From Gordionus sp. m RMFG-2023 (taxonomy: Eukaryota; Nematomorpha; Gordioida; Chordodea; Parachordodidae), in assembly GCF_954871325.1 (NCBI RefSeq), contig NC_088775.1:73323561-73387560 (forward strand): a stretch of 64,000 bases of DNA, given 5' to 3'. The position numbers were made by a program, and so were the translations under genes. Each line of letters starts with the position of its first letter. The stretch's first letter is position 1. The notes under the pieces were generated by a model that searched no databases, was not told the DNA's origin, and worked only from the letters and a program-made list of their open reading frames with translations. Shown one piece after another: positions 11,446-26,400 of the stretch.

Positions 11446-14400
11446 GTAAAATGATGGTTTTGTGATAAAATATTTATTTATATTGTTGTCTAAATTCACA
11501 CCTTTATAAAATTCAAAAAGGTGGGTCTAAAAGTATCTGAATCAATCAGAGACCTACAGAGGTACCATTTGCATGGCCAGGCCCGGATTTTTTTTTCAAA
11601 AATTTTTTACAGCCCGATCCGGCCTGGCTTTTTAATTTTCAGGACCGACCTAGATTTTTTCAAAATATTTTATATTTATTTTTGATTTTTATAGGCAATA
11701 ATGACGATTTCAAATATTTGGTTTTAAAATATACGGCCCGGCTAGACCTGGATTTTATTTTAAAAAAATTATCAGGCCCGACCCGGGTATATTTTAAAAA
11801 ATTAAAATACGGCCCGGCCCGACTCTAAATCCGGGCCGGGCTTAGGGCCTGGCCTGCAGGTCTTTAATATAAAAGGAGTTAATCATTTTTTTGAAGTACA
11901 CAATATATATAAATTAAATTTTATTTATTTTGATATTTTTGAACGGTTAGGCTTATTAAAAATTTTCTAATTGTCAATTTCATTCGAAACAAAATATATA
12001 AATATATTTTTCATTTTCAAAGTGGTGGTTGATTCAATTCAGAAAAAAATATTAGATTATTTCCTCTAAATGATGCCCATTCCTTAATTCTAAGAGTTAA
12101 ATTCTATGAATATTTTTGTCAGATTAAATTCTTAATAAAATCTCCTGAAATGAATACCTTTTATTAAGAAAAAATTATGAGGAGGAGACAGGAGAACCTC
12201 AAACCAATTTTACGAAACCCTTTACATTTATTGAGAAATATTTATTGTAGATATAGATGTATATATATTAATTATCTATCACAGAATTAAATTTGTAGAC
12301 TCTGGACTATATCAATTCCAAAATAAATTGAGTTGGATTTTCGAACCCTTTGGCAATATATTATTTGTTCTTACTCTTTATTCTAATCATCAATCTTCTT
12401 AAATATCATCATTTTATTGTTATTTTAATCCAGACATTAAAGAATCTTCATGGGTTTGGAATTTTTAATTATGTTAGACACAGATCCTCAGTAAAAAATA
12501 GGATTTGACCCGAAACATATTTAATATTTAAAAACAATTCCATGTGCGACCTAAGCCAATAAAAGGTTTCAAAAATTTTGCCAAAGCTCGGCCCAAGCCC
12601 ATATCTAAAAATTTAATTTATTATATTCGATGAAAATAAACAAAATCTCAATGTAATTAGGCAATTATTTTTTTGCCATATTGAAATGAATATTATTGGA
12701 AGAAAAAAGTTGCAATATTTTTTTAAGTTTTATCAACTGTTTTATATAATCTAAATTTAAATGAAATTTTTAGGCCCAAGACCATAAAAGTTATAAAAAA
12801 ACCAGGTCCAGCCCAGCTGTTGGAAATATAATATAAAACCCATACCCGTAGTGGGTCGGCCCATGAAGGTCTCTGAGACATTATTGAAATAAAATACCTA
12901 GTAGGACTCCCTTATATTGTATTATTTTTGAATTATGGAAGTCGCAATTTCAATTGCATCTTAGACATTTAATTGTTATTTTTTTTTAATATTAAATTTT
13001 AAATATTATAGAAATTTTGCTAAAAAAAAGAGAGGAAAAATAAATTTAAATTTTCGATAAAATAAAGTAAGCTTGATGGGTCAATATAGTGTTTACATAA
13101 GAAAAAAAGTTTGGATATTAATGTTGGGAATATAAAAACAACGCAAATTATTTTTTAAAATATCTTTAAAAAAAATTATATAACTAAGCTGTATTTCCCA
13201 AGTTAGCTTGTAACTTATAGTTAGCTCCATTCTTAATTAGGTGGGCCTCCTTGAGTTAACTAACCTAAGTAAATTGTTCACTGAAACATATTTACCCTTG
13301 TATTGGCAACTACACTTCATTCAGCTGATGATGAAATAATTAGTTTATATAATATTGTTTTGTTTATTATACTTTTAGTAAAGATATCTACCAATTTTTT
13401 CTTCAAATTTTGAAAATTATTGTCCAAATTTAAATATCACTATAAATGCCCTTTAGAATAAATATCTATTTATTAGTTTGGAAATTATATAGTATTTTTA
13501 AATAATCGATATTTTGTTATATTATATATTTGAATAAATCATTATATCTATTTTAGAATCGACTCCCATAGGAAAAGATTTCACCGGTACATCTGCCCCA
13601 CAACTTTTATCGACAACTACAATCTATTTACATGAAGATGACAGAATTAGTATAATATTTTATTATTAGTTTTTTAAAATGGTGGAAAAGGGAAAATTAA
13701 AATTGAATTTATTAAATATGAGGTATACTTGATGGTAAAAAAACGAATATAAAGTTAGACCTAACATTTTAAATTATTCGGTTATAGTTAATTTTTTATA
13801 ATTAACATTTCGTTATTGACTCTGTCCATCTAATAATGTTTCATTATAGTTAGCTTCACTTTTTTAAAAAATATGAATTATACATACAACAGATTTTGCC
13901 ATAAATATTTATTTAACTGATTATTAAATTATATAAATTGTATTGTTTTATTAGTGATAGAATTTTTAAAAAATTTGCTTTATTTTAAATTAAAAATAAT
14001 CAAAATAATATTTTTCGCTAAACCTGCTATAATTAATAAAATCAACTATGTCGGTTAATAGGATTTTTGCATCTGCTTAGAACTTATCCATAACGAGATT
14101 TATTGTACACCATAAAAAAAGAATATATTTTTGCCCAAACTTTTTTTACAATCTCTCCTTTTTAACAATTAGTTTTTGTTAATAGAAATATTTTAGAATA
14201 TTACATTTATTTATTTTTGAGTTTAAAAATAATGTTTAAAAAAATAATTAGATGCACAACAAATATGCGATACTGTTACAGAGTCTAATTTTTATAAGAT
14301 AAGGACTCTCATCAATGATGCTAACATCCCAAAAATATTGTAAAATTTTAAAAAAAATATAAAATTATTAATATTATATTTTATATAACTATTTATATCT

Positions 14401-17400
14401 AATTTTATTAAATTTTTAGCGGCGATGATATTTATTTGATTCGCGATAACAATATTATTTATTGGCCTATTGATGGCAAAGATATATTCATCCCTAAATT
14501 GAAAGTTAAAAATGCCCATGGTATCGATAGACAAACGGAAAATCAAATAGTTTGGTTAGAGAGTTTTTCCAAGTCGAAACATATTATAGATAGTGATGTA
14601 AATATTTTTAACGATATTCTTTTTAGATTGCAAATATTATTTTTAATTGATTTTAACTTATAAAATAATTTAAAATATAACTTTAAAAATTGATTAAATT
14701 TTTGCATGCATTTAAAGCTGAAGATATTAGTGAATAATAGTTTTGATAATTGCCCTCCAGTCATGATATGCACTTTAAACTTTGTCGATAATACAACAAC
14801 TCTCATCTGTTTACTCACTCCTTTTATGGAAGATGAAGTTTGATACGAATGGATTTTTTATTATTTCACAATACTTATTTGATTAAGAATTGAGACGTCA
14901 GATATATTCAGTTAATCATTGAAAGAAATTTCATGTGTCAAATTTTCTTTATTCAGCCTCAATATCATTATGATGTTAGAGTGTACACAATTTAGTTCTT
15001 AAAGATCTATAGAATTTAGGTCTAATAGTTTAATAATTATAGTTGTTAAAAGTCAGTTATTTATATTATATATCTTTAATGAGAGATTATTTTCAAAATT
15101 AATATTTTTTGTTTATAAATTTATACCAGGCGGCTAAAAAAAGATCTAATTTTAAAATCTTTATAACTCTAATCGCGACATGTCACCCGAAATTTTATAT
15201 TTTATTAAATTATTGAACTTAAAATTTACAAAATTCTTAAGAATTTGAATGAAGTCGTTTTTAAAAATTGAGAAAAAAAATATAAAATTTTTCAAAAAAT
15301 AAATCAAGACCCTCAATATATGTTTCAAAAGCAGACTAGTAGGTTCCTATTATGTTGGATCAAAACTGTACACTTACTTTTTTCAAAATATTTTCTTAAT
15401 CATAAATTATAATACATGGTATCTTTTTTAAAAACACAATTATAGAATTACCAAATAAATGTAATTAACCAAATATATGCTATCGATCATCTTTATTTTG
15501 TATAATATGTAACAATCTCATCTTCCACTTATTAATTTTACTTGCAAAATAAAGGGTCATACTTCAAAATTTTTTACTAAGGTTTTGTCTTCTAAAAACC
15601 GTTTGATCAAATTTTACAGAATTTCAAAGGTATTAAGTTCAATTGATCTTTAAAAACAATTTGATAGAAACCGAGTTATATGTTTTAAAGTTATAAATAT
15701 TTTAACATGTTTTTTTAGCCATGGTTAGAGTATAAAATTAACGAATTTTTATTTACCATTTGTCTTTTTCTTTATCTTTTTTGCACTAAATAAACTTTGA
15801 AAAGTTTTGTGCGAAATATTTTTGCTAACACGAAATAAATGTTGAAATTCTGCATCCAATTTAATAAAAATTCTGAATCTGCTCCTCAATCTGTTCCATT
15901 TTAGAAAGCCGAATTTAATTAAGTATTAGCAAGCATACTTAGTTAAGTCAAAAAGAAGTTTTTTATAGCAATTTTTGAACAAAAACAATACATCTATTAT
16001 AGAATACGATTGAACAAATGCCAAATAGCTATAAAATAATTCAAACAGTTAATGGTGGAAAAGAAACCTTGGAAGTCTCCAATAAATTTATAACTTATAT
16101 CAGAGGAAATTTTCAGATCAAAGGAAACAAACATATTTACAAAATTATGTTACAAAATTGCAACTCAGGTTAAAATTTTTTAATATTTACATAGTTAGTC
16201 GTTAAATTATGGAAATCCTTTTCTATATTTTTTCTTACAATGTTTTATTTGATTTGTAAGTAAACTCGTACATATGTGATTATTAATTGAGATATTTTCT
16301 CTAGACCATAAATTAATATCTATATTTTAATTTATTTTATACAGTAATTCCTATTTCTACAAGTATAGTTATTTTAAAAAAAATATATAAATATAAAATT
16401 TATTTTACTAAGAATCCATAGACTTAACTTCAACGACACTATTTACATTTAACCCATCCACTGCCAGTAACCTTTTATAAACATATTATAGCTAAAAAAA
16501 TAATGATGCTTTCTATTTAATCAATTTACATATACTAAAATATTTAGCCTTATGTTATGTATTTTTCTGAAAATTTAATTATTTATGACAATATAGCCAC
16601 AACAGCTACAAATACCCCCACAAAAGGTAAATTTACTGATCAATAAGGGGCTCTTTTAATTAAAGAATTATTAATAATTTCAAAATAAATTAAGTTCTTA
16701 AAAAATTTCTTGAATAAAAATTTATTTTGAAAGAAATTATTATCAAAATTGATAGAAATGCAAAATTTTATATAGTAGAATTTTAACCAAAAGTTTATTT
16801 TCAATCTCAACCCATCAATTTCTTAAAATTTTATAAAATGTATATAATATATACTATAACCAAGAGGAATTTTTTTTCAATTTCCAATTCCGTTTCTCCG
16901 GAGATATTGACTCATACGAAATTAAAATTTTATATAAATTACTTAAGTTACTTTCAAATATCGGTAAATAATTAAGCTGATCTTTTATATTATTATATAG
17001 CTTAATTATAGCCCTTTAATATGAAAATGTAATATATAGTAGTTTTATGTCTCTTATGGTCAAAATAGAATGGTAATATCATTCATATTTGATTACCAAA
17101 AAATATTATATATTATTAATATGAATGATATATATTATATGTTAAATTTAATGAATTTTAGCTATAACAAATCTTTTGAGCTCATAAAGAAAAAAAATTT
17201 ACTTTTTCCATGTCCATTTCCGGGTTTTTATTATCAATTTATTGGTAATAAATTGATTTTTAAATTTTATAGTAAAATAAAAGGCTATTATTAGTCAATG
17301 GCAATATGACGTTTAATAGCTTAGTTTAATCATACAAGATATTTGAAACTTATTAATACACAAAATTTTTCTTAAAAATCTGTGGAGGCCAGGTAATCCC

Positions 17401-20400
17401 TAAAATTAGAAATATTAAAAAATTATTAAATTTTAACCTGAAAATTTAAATTTAAAAAAAAATAGCAATTTGATATATACATATTATGATGTTCTTGCAA
17501 AAGTAAAAATATGATTTGAATTACCAGAAAATGCTGATATTTTTAAAATTTATTTTCTATAAGGAAAAAAATCAAAATACCAATAAATGTTCTTAAAAAA
17601 CTAGAATTTATTATTTTAATTATTAATTTTGAAAGAAAATAAAATAAATTCTATTTTTCCATGGGAATTTTGATATAACATCGATTATTGTTACAATAAT
17701 TTAATAAAATTGCTTAAATTGGTATTTTATTTGAAGTTTATATATTATTTTATATTGTTAGAATGGAGAGATGAAATTTGCGAAAAAGTTGAGAAAAGTG
17801 GTCATTATAATACACGAGAGATTTTCCCTTCATTTCCGATCCCTGATTCAATGTAAGATATGAAAATAATTTGTTTCATTTATTTCATCCTTTATCTCAA
17901 TTCAAATACAGAGGTCCATATACCTTTATTTAGGAAAATTCATCACGGGGATAAATGTCAAATATTTTAGTTTGTTTCTAATGGGAGACTTATAGTTTTT
18001 TAGATATATTTTAGATTTCATTTCTATTAAAATAAATAATATTGAGCATAAATTAAACATTTTTATTTGAAATGTATAGAAATTTATAATAAATCACTGA
18101 TATAAGTTAACAACACTACTTGTAATAAAAAAAAACTAACCTCTTAAAAAAACAAAATAATCACTATTAAGTTTAATATAATATTTAGCCTAATCTTGCA
18201 ATTTTCACCCTAATTATTTATAAAATTACAAAAAATTATATATCAGTCCCCAAGTTCGCTTGTTAAGGAATGGAAACGAAATTATTTGGTCCATAGATGG
18301 AGGAAATATTTATACAAGACAGAATTATAATGAGGAAGATATAGATTGCTACAGAAGCTCGGTTAGCGAGAATACAAAAGACCAACTTTATTTAGCAAAT
18401 AGCATTATCGGAGTTGGTTCCATCAGCGCCTTCGATAGTGATGTATAATTAATTTTTTTCATAAATAAATGAAAACATTTATATTATATTAAATTAATAA
18501 CTTAACATTCTCAATTTAAAAATACACGAATATATTGATAATTTAATTTAAAATTTATATTTTTTTTTGTAATTTATTACTGATTAGTTGAAAACAATTC
18601 AAGGAAACTCTTCCAATAATCAATTATCAATATGCTATTACAGTTTTAAAAATATCGATAGCAATATTCTGTGCACGTTGCCCATCGCATCTAATACAAA
18701 AGTAATTTCGCTATAATTTAAGTTTATATTTTTGATAAATTTAAATTCTTTCATGTTATTAAAGAAAAATTTGTAAAAAATGCTAAAATTCATGAATATA
18801 AATCATGTTTTTTTTGTAGACAATAATAAAGCAACACGCAGATCGCATTATAGTGTCTAATGATGTTCAAACTTCTATTGATAATTCTTTCATCATCAGG
18901 ATTTCTGGACATCTTGAAGTTCAGGGCACTAAACATAGAAGCAACATATTGCTACGTATATGCCAAGGTTTATATAATTCAAACGATATATATTTAATTT
19001 ATAATTAATAATTAACGCCATTTCAGTAATTTTTCTATAGTATAATCTATAACCGTGATTCTTTTTTAAAAAAATACAATATATATATAATTAAGTAGCA
19101 TTCATTTATATTTTACAATATTAATAAAAAGTTTAATGAATGAAGACCATTAATTAAATATTTAGATTCTACAACAATATCAACAACACCATCTATTGTT
19201 TCTGTTACCAGTTTGAGTAAAAACATTTTTTAATATTGATCATTTTTAATGATATGCAATAATTTTTTATAAAATATATATTCAGACAAATGAATGATTA
19301 AATTAATTTATTTAAAATCAGTTCGTAAAACCTACCCAATTTTAATTATAATTTTAAGATCTGTTGAATTAAATGATTTCTTTTCAAATTTTAATTATTT
19401 ATTGAATGGGAACCGAAAAATATTTTTAATTTGTGAAGGCTTCAATTTATAGATATTGTCTGTAGTTACAAAAAAACCGCTTTTATTCAATTAAAAATTT
19501 ATTCACTCAGTGAATGATAGTGAATCCTTTAATAACTTGTTTAATTTTAAATTATGTATCTAATTTGATTTTTAAATTTATCCATATTTAAAAATGAAGC
19601 CATTAAAGTACTAGACTATTCGGACAATATTGTTCCATGTAACCCCGTTATAGCTCAATGCAATTAGATAAATGTCGAATTTAAAATTAGTTTTATTTCA
19701 CACAAATTAGTAACTAATTTCTATAATATATCTTAGACATTTACATTTGATAACATTAATTCTTAATGAGAAATTTTCGATTTTTATTACAATTAATTAT
19801 GAGGAATATTAATCTATTGAATATATTTCCTATAGCGATATTTTTGGAAAATTGTCAACAATAACATTTCTCAACTATCAAAATTTCTCGCATCTAAAAT
19901 AGTTTCTCTAAATTTCTTTGATATAATCAGACTCATGGCAAGAATGGCCTGTATATCTAAATTTATAATTTTTCTGTAAAATATTTTATGCGAATGAATG
20001 TGAAATATAAAAATTGTATCAAACTAAGTCAAAATTCTTAATCTATAGCGTATTTTTCATAGCAATATAGATTTTTTCTGCTGTAATTATGATATTTTGG
20101 TATGGAATAGAAGCATAAAATTTATCATTAAAATCTAACCAATACTAAAAAAATTTACAAAATTATTATTAATTCAATTTATTTTTCATGTGTTTAACTC
20201 ACAGAAACAACTACTTTCGGATCTGGATAATTTTATAAATTGAAAATATCATATATGATATATGATATAAAAATTTTTATTTAAGAAATTTTTTGATCAG
20301 AAGAAGCATAATGCAATATTCAATATTACAGATTTTAAGTCTTCTTATTGAAAATTACTAAAATATCAGACAAAACTGGCAGGCGAAGAAAATTGAATAA

Positions 20401-23400
20401 AATATATTTTTAATTTGTGAGGGTCTCAATTTATAGATATTATTTGTAGTAAAAAAATATCTATTATATTGCATTCACAGTTAGCTCGAATTCGCGGCGA
20501 AGTAAATAAAATATGTTGTGTTTTTATACGTGGCGAATCCTCGTTAATGTGAATGCAGGATAATACCCTATAGTTGATTAAAAAAAATATATTCTAGCAA
20601 AATAGCACCAAAACCTTTAATTGTTTGCTTAATTTTAAATTATTTATTAATAGAAAATGTCACAAAAACTGTCATACAAGAGACAACTCCTTTCGGATCT
20701 GGTTATTATTATTCAGAAAATAATATATTGTCTCATATTTTTGAATAAATTACTTCAACAAGATATTTTTTAAAGATTTGATATTTAACTCAAAATCAAA
20801 GATGACCCTAAGACATTTTAAAAAAATCTGATAACTCGAATGCAAGATAGAAATTTGTTATAGAAAAAAAAATTATAATATTATTTGTTTTCGTTTAAAA
20901 TAACTAGAAAAAGCTATAATTAAGAGCGGAGAGAGTTAGATTTTTTTAAAAAAAAATTATTTTAATCGGTGAAAATCTATCTATTTTTAAATTGAGCTCT
21001 TTTGGGCCCAAATAATTAATTTAGAAGTTTATTAAAAATTTTGTATTATGAATTGTTGATAAAATGTGATCATCTTTTAATTTCTTCGGATAATAACATT
21101 TCATTATTTTTTAATTTTAAATGTTAATTCGTAAGGCTGTGTCCAAAGTATCAAAAAAATTTAATCGCGCAATTTGCGCAAATCTAGCGAAAAAAAAATA
21201 TAAGCCATTTTTAATGGAAAATTAAAATTTTGGCCTAAATCATTTTTTGGTATTTATAGAAATTTGAAAAAATCATTTAGGTCAACATTTTAATTTTCCA
21301 TTAAAAATGGCTTATATTTTTTTTTCGCTAGATTTGCGCAAATTGCGCGATTAAATTTTTTTGATACTTTGGACACAGCCTAAGAAAACAATTTTTTTAT
21401 AATTATCTAACATACACTAAACACACAATTTAGTTTTAATTATTAAATTCCAAATTTTCTAGTAAAATTAACAGCTGTAATAGTCTATAATAATATTTTA
21501 GAATAAGTGTTCAAAATTTAAAAAAAAGAGAATTGAAATGTTATATTTTAAATATTGGGTGTTACCTAATAATTCTTCACATTTTGAAAAATAAATTCAT
21601 GAGTTTCTTTAATAAAAATCAGAGACATGCAGAGGTACCATTTGTACGGCCCGGCCCAGATTTTTTTTTCAAAAATTATTTTCGGCCCGACCCGGAATTT
21701 TTAAAATATTTTATTTATTTTTGATTTTTATAGCTAAAAATGGCGATTTCAAATATTTGGTTTTAAAATATACAGACAGGCCCGGTTATATTTAAAAAAA
21801 TTAAAATACAACCCGACCCGTGTACCTGCACTTCTCTGATAAAATTTAAATAATATATTATATATTTTAAAATTTACTAAAAATAAATTATCTTATAACA
21901 TAAAACTGTATGATACACTGTGTAATTAGGGATATGTATACTGAATTAATAATTATATTTATAATAAGCGATAAGTTTCTTATTTAAAAGATTGTAATAT
22001 TATAGATAAATAGTTAGAACAATATAAAAAGGAAACATTTCATTAAGAATCAAAATTATACTTATTGTATGGGACATTCTACTTTCATATTTAAGACTTT
22101 ATTTTTCTATTAGAGATATAATTTTTTTTTTTTTTGATTGTAAATATTTTTATTCAATATAGTTTCTCACATCAAATATAAAATAAAATAAAATAAAACA
22201 ATATTATATAAAAACGGAGGTGGGACTACAAGTTCCCAAAAAACATGCGTAATTATATTTTAAAATTGTGATTTGAAGGTTTTGTTTTAAAAAATAAAAT
22301 TCTTTAGGTTCTGATGTAAGGGCTCTTGTCTTATCCCCTATATTTTTTAAAAACTTTAAAGTTCCGCGTGGCATATGTCCAAGGGAAGAGATAACAATCG
22401 GTGTAAAAATATAATTTGTGAATTTGGAATATTTCATTGTTTTTTTTCTCGGCTATATCAACCGGATTAGAATTTAAATTTTTTGGGAAAGAAGATACGC
22501 AAATTGGTCCTTAAATCCATCTGAAGAATATCAATTTGTAGCTAATAAAATTATTTACCTTTTATAAAGGTTTATTAAAAAGGAATGCACAACAATTTAT
22601 TAGATAAATAGTTAATTTTATCTATTTATTAATAGCATTTGATACTAAATCTAGCTCAATATCGCAAGAAACAACTATTTCTGAATTGGGTTATTATATT
22701 ATAATTATATTAATAATTTTTGCAAAGTTTATAATTTATACCATATTATATGCTAAAAATTTTCTAATAGTTTTAATTTTTACTTATACATTAATAGATA
22801 GTACCATTAAACCAGAATCATCGGGAGAATCAACTGTTTCCGGAACTGGTTTGATTTTTATATTTATTATCATATATAAAAAGAAAGTTATTTTAAAATC
22901 ATTATTATTTCTTGTAATTTGGCATATGCTCAATGCAATTAGATTGGTAATTAATATTATTTAAAGCAAATTGGGTACTAATTTTATTAATTTATCTGAT
23001 ACAATTAATTCCTATCACGATACAATTTATACCTAATTTCATTAAGCTTGGACGGGATACTCAAATATATTAATCTTTTTAAAAAGAATTATGTAAATTA
23101 ACAGTTTGTACAATATGATATTTAACAGATGAGATTGACTATTAAATAATTGAATTATCTATTTTTGGATCTGGTCAGGATTTTGAAATATATTTTATCT
23201 ATTTCCTATTTTTAAGAAAAGGATATATTAAAAAACTCAAAAATATTTTATATTGTTAAACGGCTGGATTTGAGCCTATTTTTATATATGGCTAACTCAA
23301 AATTTTACCAGAATAATTAGAGCAAGCCTGAATATTTTGTTCACAGACAGCGCAAAGGTTTGGACAATTCTTCAAAATTGAGTTAGGCGTTTTTAAAAAT

Positions 23401-26400
23401 CAGCTGAAATCGAATCATTTAACAAAACTATAAAAGGCATATAAATTTATTAAACATTTCATGAACTTTAATTAAATTATAATAATTTTTATCAATCGCT
23501 TTTAGGTTTTATTTACGATTTCATTAACTACTGTCTTTTTTCTTTTATTAGAAAAACATAAAATATATTTAAAAAAAATAATATATAGATAAATTATGAT
23601 TTTGTTGATGTTTAAAATGATTTATTTATTTCTCTCATTTTAATTTTTTGATAATGATATGCGTTAATAATTATTTATATATCAATAGATAGTACTACTA
23701 AAGCTGGATCATCTGGTAAATTAACTATTTTAGGATCTGGTTATGCCTTTGAAATACATATTTCATATTACCTAATAATATGATTAATTTGAACTAATTT
23801 TTTAAATTTAAAAATCGGTAAAATATTATGAAAAGAAATTTAAATATAAGCTAAAAACTTAGTTGTTAAAAAAAACACCGGTTATAAAGTGATTTTGAAG
23901 AATCATTTGACCCTATCATTGAATATAAATACAAAAACTTAAAAGACTCATGTAGGAGGAACTTCAAACTTAAAAATTTTAAACCGACAAAGTTGAGATC
24001 TCGAATTTTGCCGAATCTTACTCCTTCTACAACGGAAGATCTTTTTCTGGTCTGAAAACCTCTCGATCAATTTATTTATTATAACTATAATCTGCGTTTC
24101 ATATCAATACATTTTTATAAAATTTGATTGTCCTGCTTATAAAATTCCCAGGGTTCTTTTACATTACAATATTTATGCCCGATCCTATAGCTCATACGAT
24201 GTTACCAAATTTTATTTTTTATGATTTTGAATTACTTCGAATTGTGTTTAATATACAAGTTATTTTATTTAAAATATATATAGTAACTCCTACCTCTATT
24301 TATACCACTGCAGGTAAAGTAAATAGCCATTTTAAAATGTTATATTATTAATTGAAATGGATATTTTTTTGGATTAAATTTTTAAATATAAATGGTATCG
24401 AACTTTAGGAACAATCCTATAAAAAAAAATAGTTATCGGTAAACCCTTTAATTTAAATCTGATAAATGTTTTTTAAAAAAGTTTGTTAAATATTCTTTAA
24501 TTTTATTAAAGTCCAATCTGGCGTTAGATATCGTTATATGCAAAATAAAATATAACATTGAATAAAATTATTATTGTTATTCGAATATTATCATTTTATT
24601 ATGTCGTTAAAAAAATTTATTATATGCCTCATTCTTAGAAATCAACATATAATCATTTATATTAATGCAACAATATAGCCACAACTGCTAAAAGTATCCC
24701 CACAAAAAGTGAATATAAATTATATTTATTTCATGATGAATAAAATTTTCGAAACAAAAATTTATTGAAATCAATCATTATCAAACTATCAATTTATTAA
24801 TAGAAGTTTAACTTATTATTTTAAAAAATACACTTTTTTTAAAAATTCCTAATTTTTTATTGAAGTATGGAAAAATATTGATTAAGAATGTTATAATAAA
24901 ACGATTAATATAGATTTGCAAAAATTCGGTATTTAAAGATTAATTATATTTTATTCTTTTCTTCAGCATGGAGAGACGAATTATGCCAAAAAGTTATCAA
25001 GAGTGGTCATTATGATCCAAAGGAGATTTTTCCTTCGATTCAGATTCCTGATTCAATGTATGATTTTTCTTATTTATTAATTAATACTTATCAATTTAAA
25101 TACAGCTCGTCAAATATTTTAATTTTCTAATTCCTTGAATAAAATTAATAATATTTTTAAATTTAATAATATATCTACTCTAAATTTTATAATGTACTTC
25201 TCAGTTAGAGTCATTACATAACAAATTTAATAAGCAGCTTTAAGAAGATTTGAGAATATTAAAATAGCAATTCAAATAATTTTATATTTGTTATATCTTC
25301 AAAATGATAAACTATTACTATTAAAATAGGCGAAATCTTTTAAAGGTGATCTAAGGCTAAAGTGAATAAATTATTTGATTGCACTTTAATAAACTCTCTA
25401 AATTAATTTTGGAGCATTGTCGTCGCAACTCTTTAACTAAAGCAAATATTTGTCTAACTTGAATAATTAATTATTTATAAAATTTAAAAAAATATCAGAC
25501 CCCGAGTTCAATTGTTAAGGAATGGTAATGAGATTATTTGGTCCATAGATGGAGAAGATATTTATAAAAGAAAGGACTGCCACGAGGAAGAGATGACCTG
25601 TTATAAAGGCTCGGTCAGTTTGACTACACAAGATCAATTTTACATGGCAATTAGCATTCTAGGAATCGATTCCATTATCAACTTCGATAGCAATGTAATA
25701 TATACAAATTTTTTATGGATATATTAACATACCCATTTGAAGAATATTTTTAGGTTTTTCATTTCTAAATTATTTTCAAACAACCAAAATTATGTCTCCA
25801 AAAATATGAACGATTAAAAAAAATTCGACATTTAAATTTATATTGTTTTAAGCCAATATTGAATGCATGAAATGTTGATGAAATGAGATTTATACATATC
25901 TTTTCCCTTTCCATTTTTAGTCTATTTCAAAATATATGTCCCAATATTTTTCGATTATCACTTTTAATTTAGGAATTAAGAATGTAAATATGATTGTCTT
26001 AAATGCCCCAAAATGAAGAATTAGGAATAAAATGAAGCAATAATATAGTCACTTTATTTGTTATAAATAACCTTCTTTTTTTCGTCATAAACAAAAAAAA
26101 TTTGAAATGCTGGCCTCGAATAGTGTATTTAATTACTTATTCAGATTTTGGGGATTATATTTTTATTGTCAATTTATTACAAAACATTAGTATATAACAA
26201 TTTGAGGTGATATTACTTTATATCATAAGATTAATATTTATCAGAGACCTGCAGAGGTACCATTTGCCCGGCCCGGCCCGGATATTTTTTAAAAAATTTT
26301 TTTACGGCCCGGCCCGGATTTAAAAATTTTTACGGCCCGGCCCGGATTTAAAAATTTCAGGCCTGGCTCGGAATTTTTTAAAATTATATTCGACCTGGTA

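Larger units (their letters stand above)
11446..13556. other. first intron, with two MITE-like insertions
   Basis: Begins GTAAAA and ends ATTTTAG. It holds the GC-rich inverted-repeat elements at 11547-11866 and 12481-12875. No other exon was recognised, but a further small linker exon cannot be excluded. Confidence 0.5.
20702..22635. other. linker intron carrying three insertions
   Basis: Aligns with 55444-56528 apart from three additions here: a palindromic MITE (21134), a CAGAGACCTG MITE (21620) and a LINE tail (22123). The paralogous intron is therefore an empty-site control. Confidence 0.7.

Noticed and set aside
14292-14818. Minus-strand frames over module 1
   Set aside because: Shadows of exons E1-E3, which have matching paralogues on the + strand.
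16180-16600. Other possible tiny exons with AG...GT borders
   Set aside because: In DNA this AT-rich AG and GT pairs are frequent; only exons with paralogues or the right phase and composition were kept.
21533-21724. Open frame of 63 residues
   Set aside because: It runs from intron into the MITE at 21620 and has no relatives in the other units.
22686-22964. Open frame of 92 residues
   Set aside because: It merely reads through introns on both sides of the genuine micro-exon at 22798-22848.
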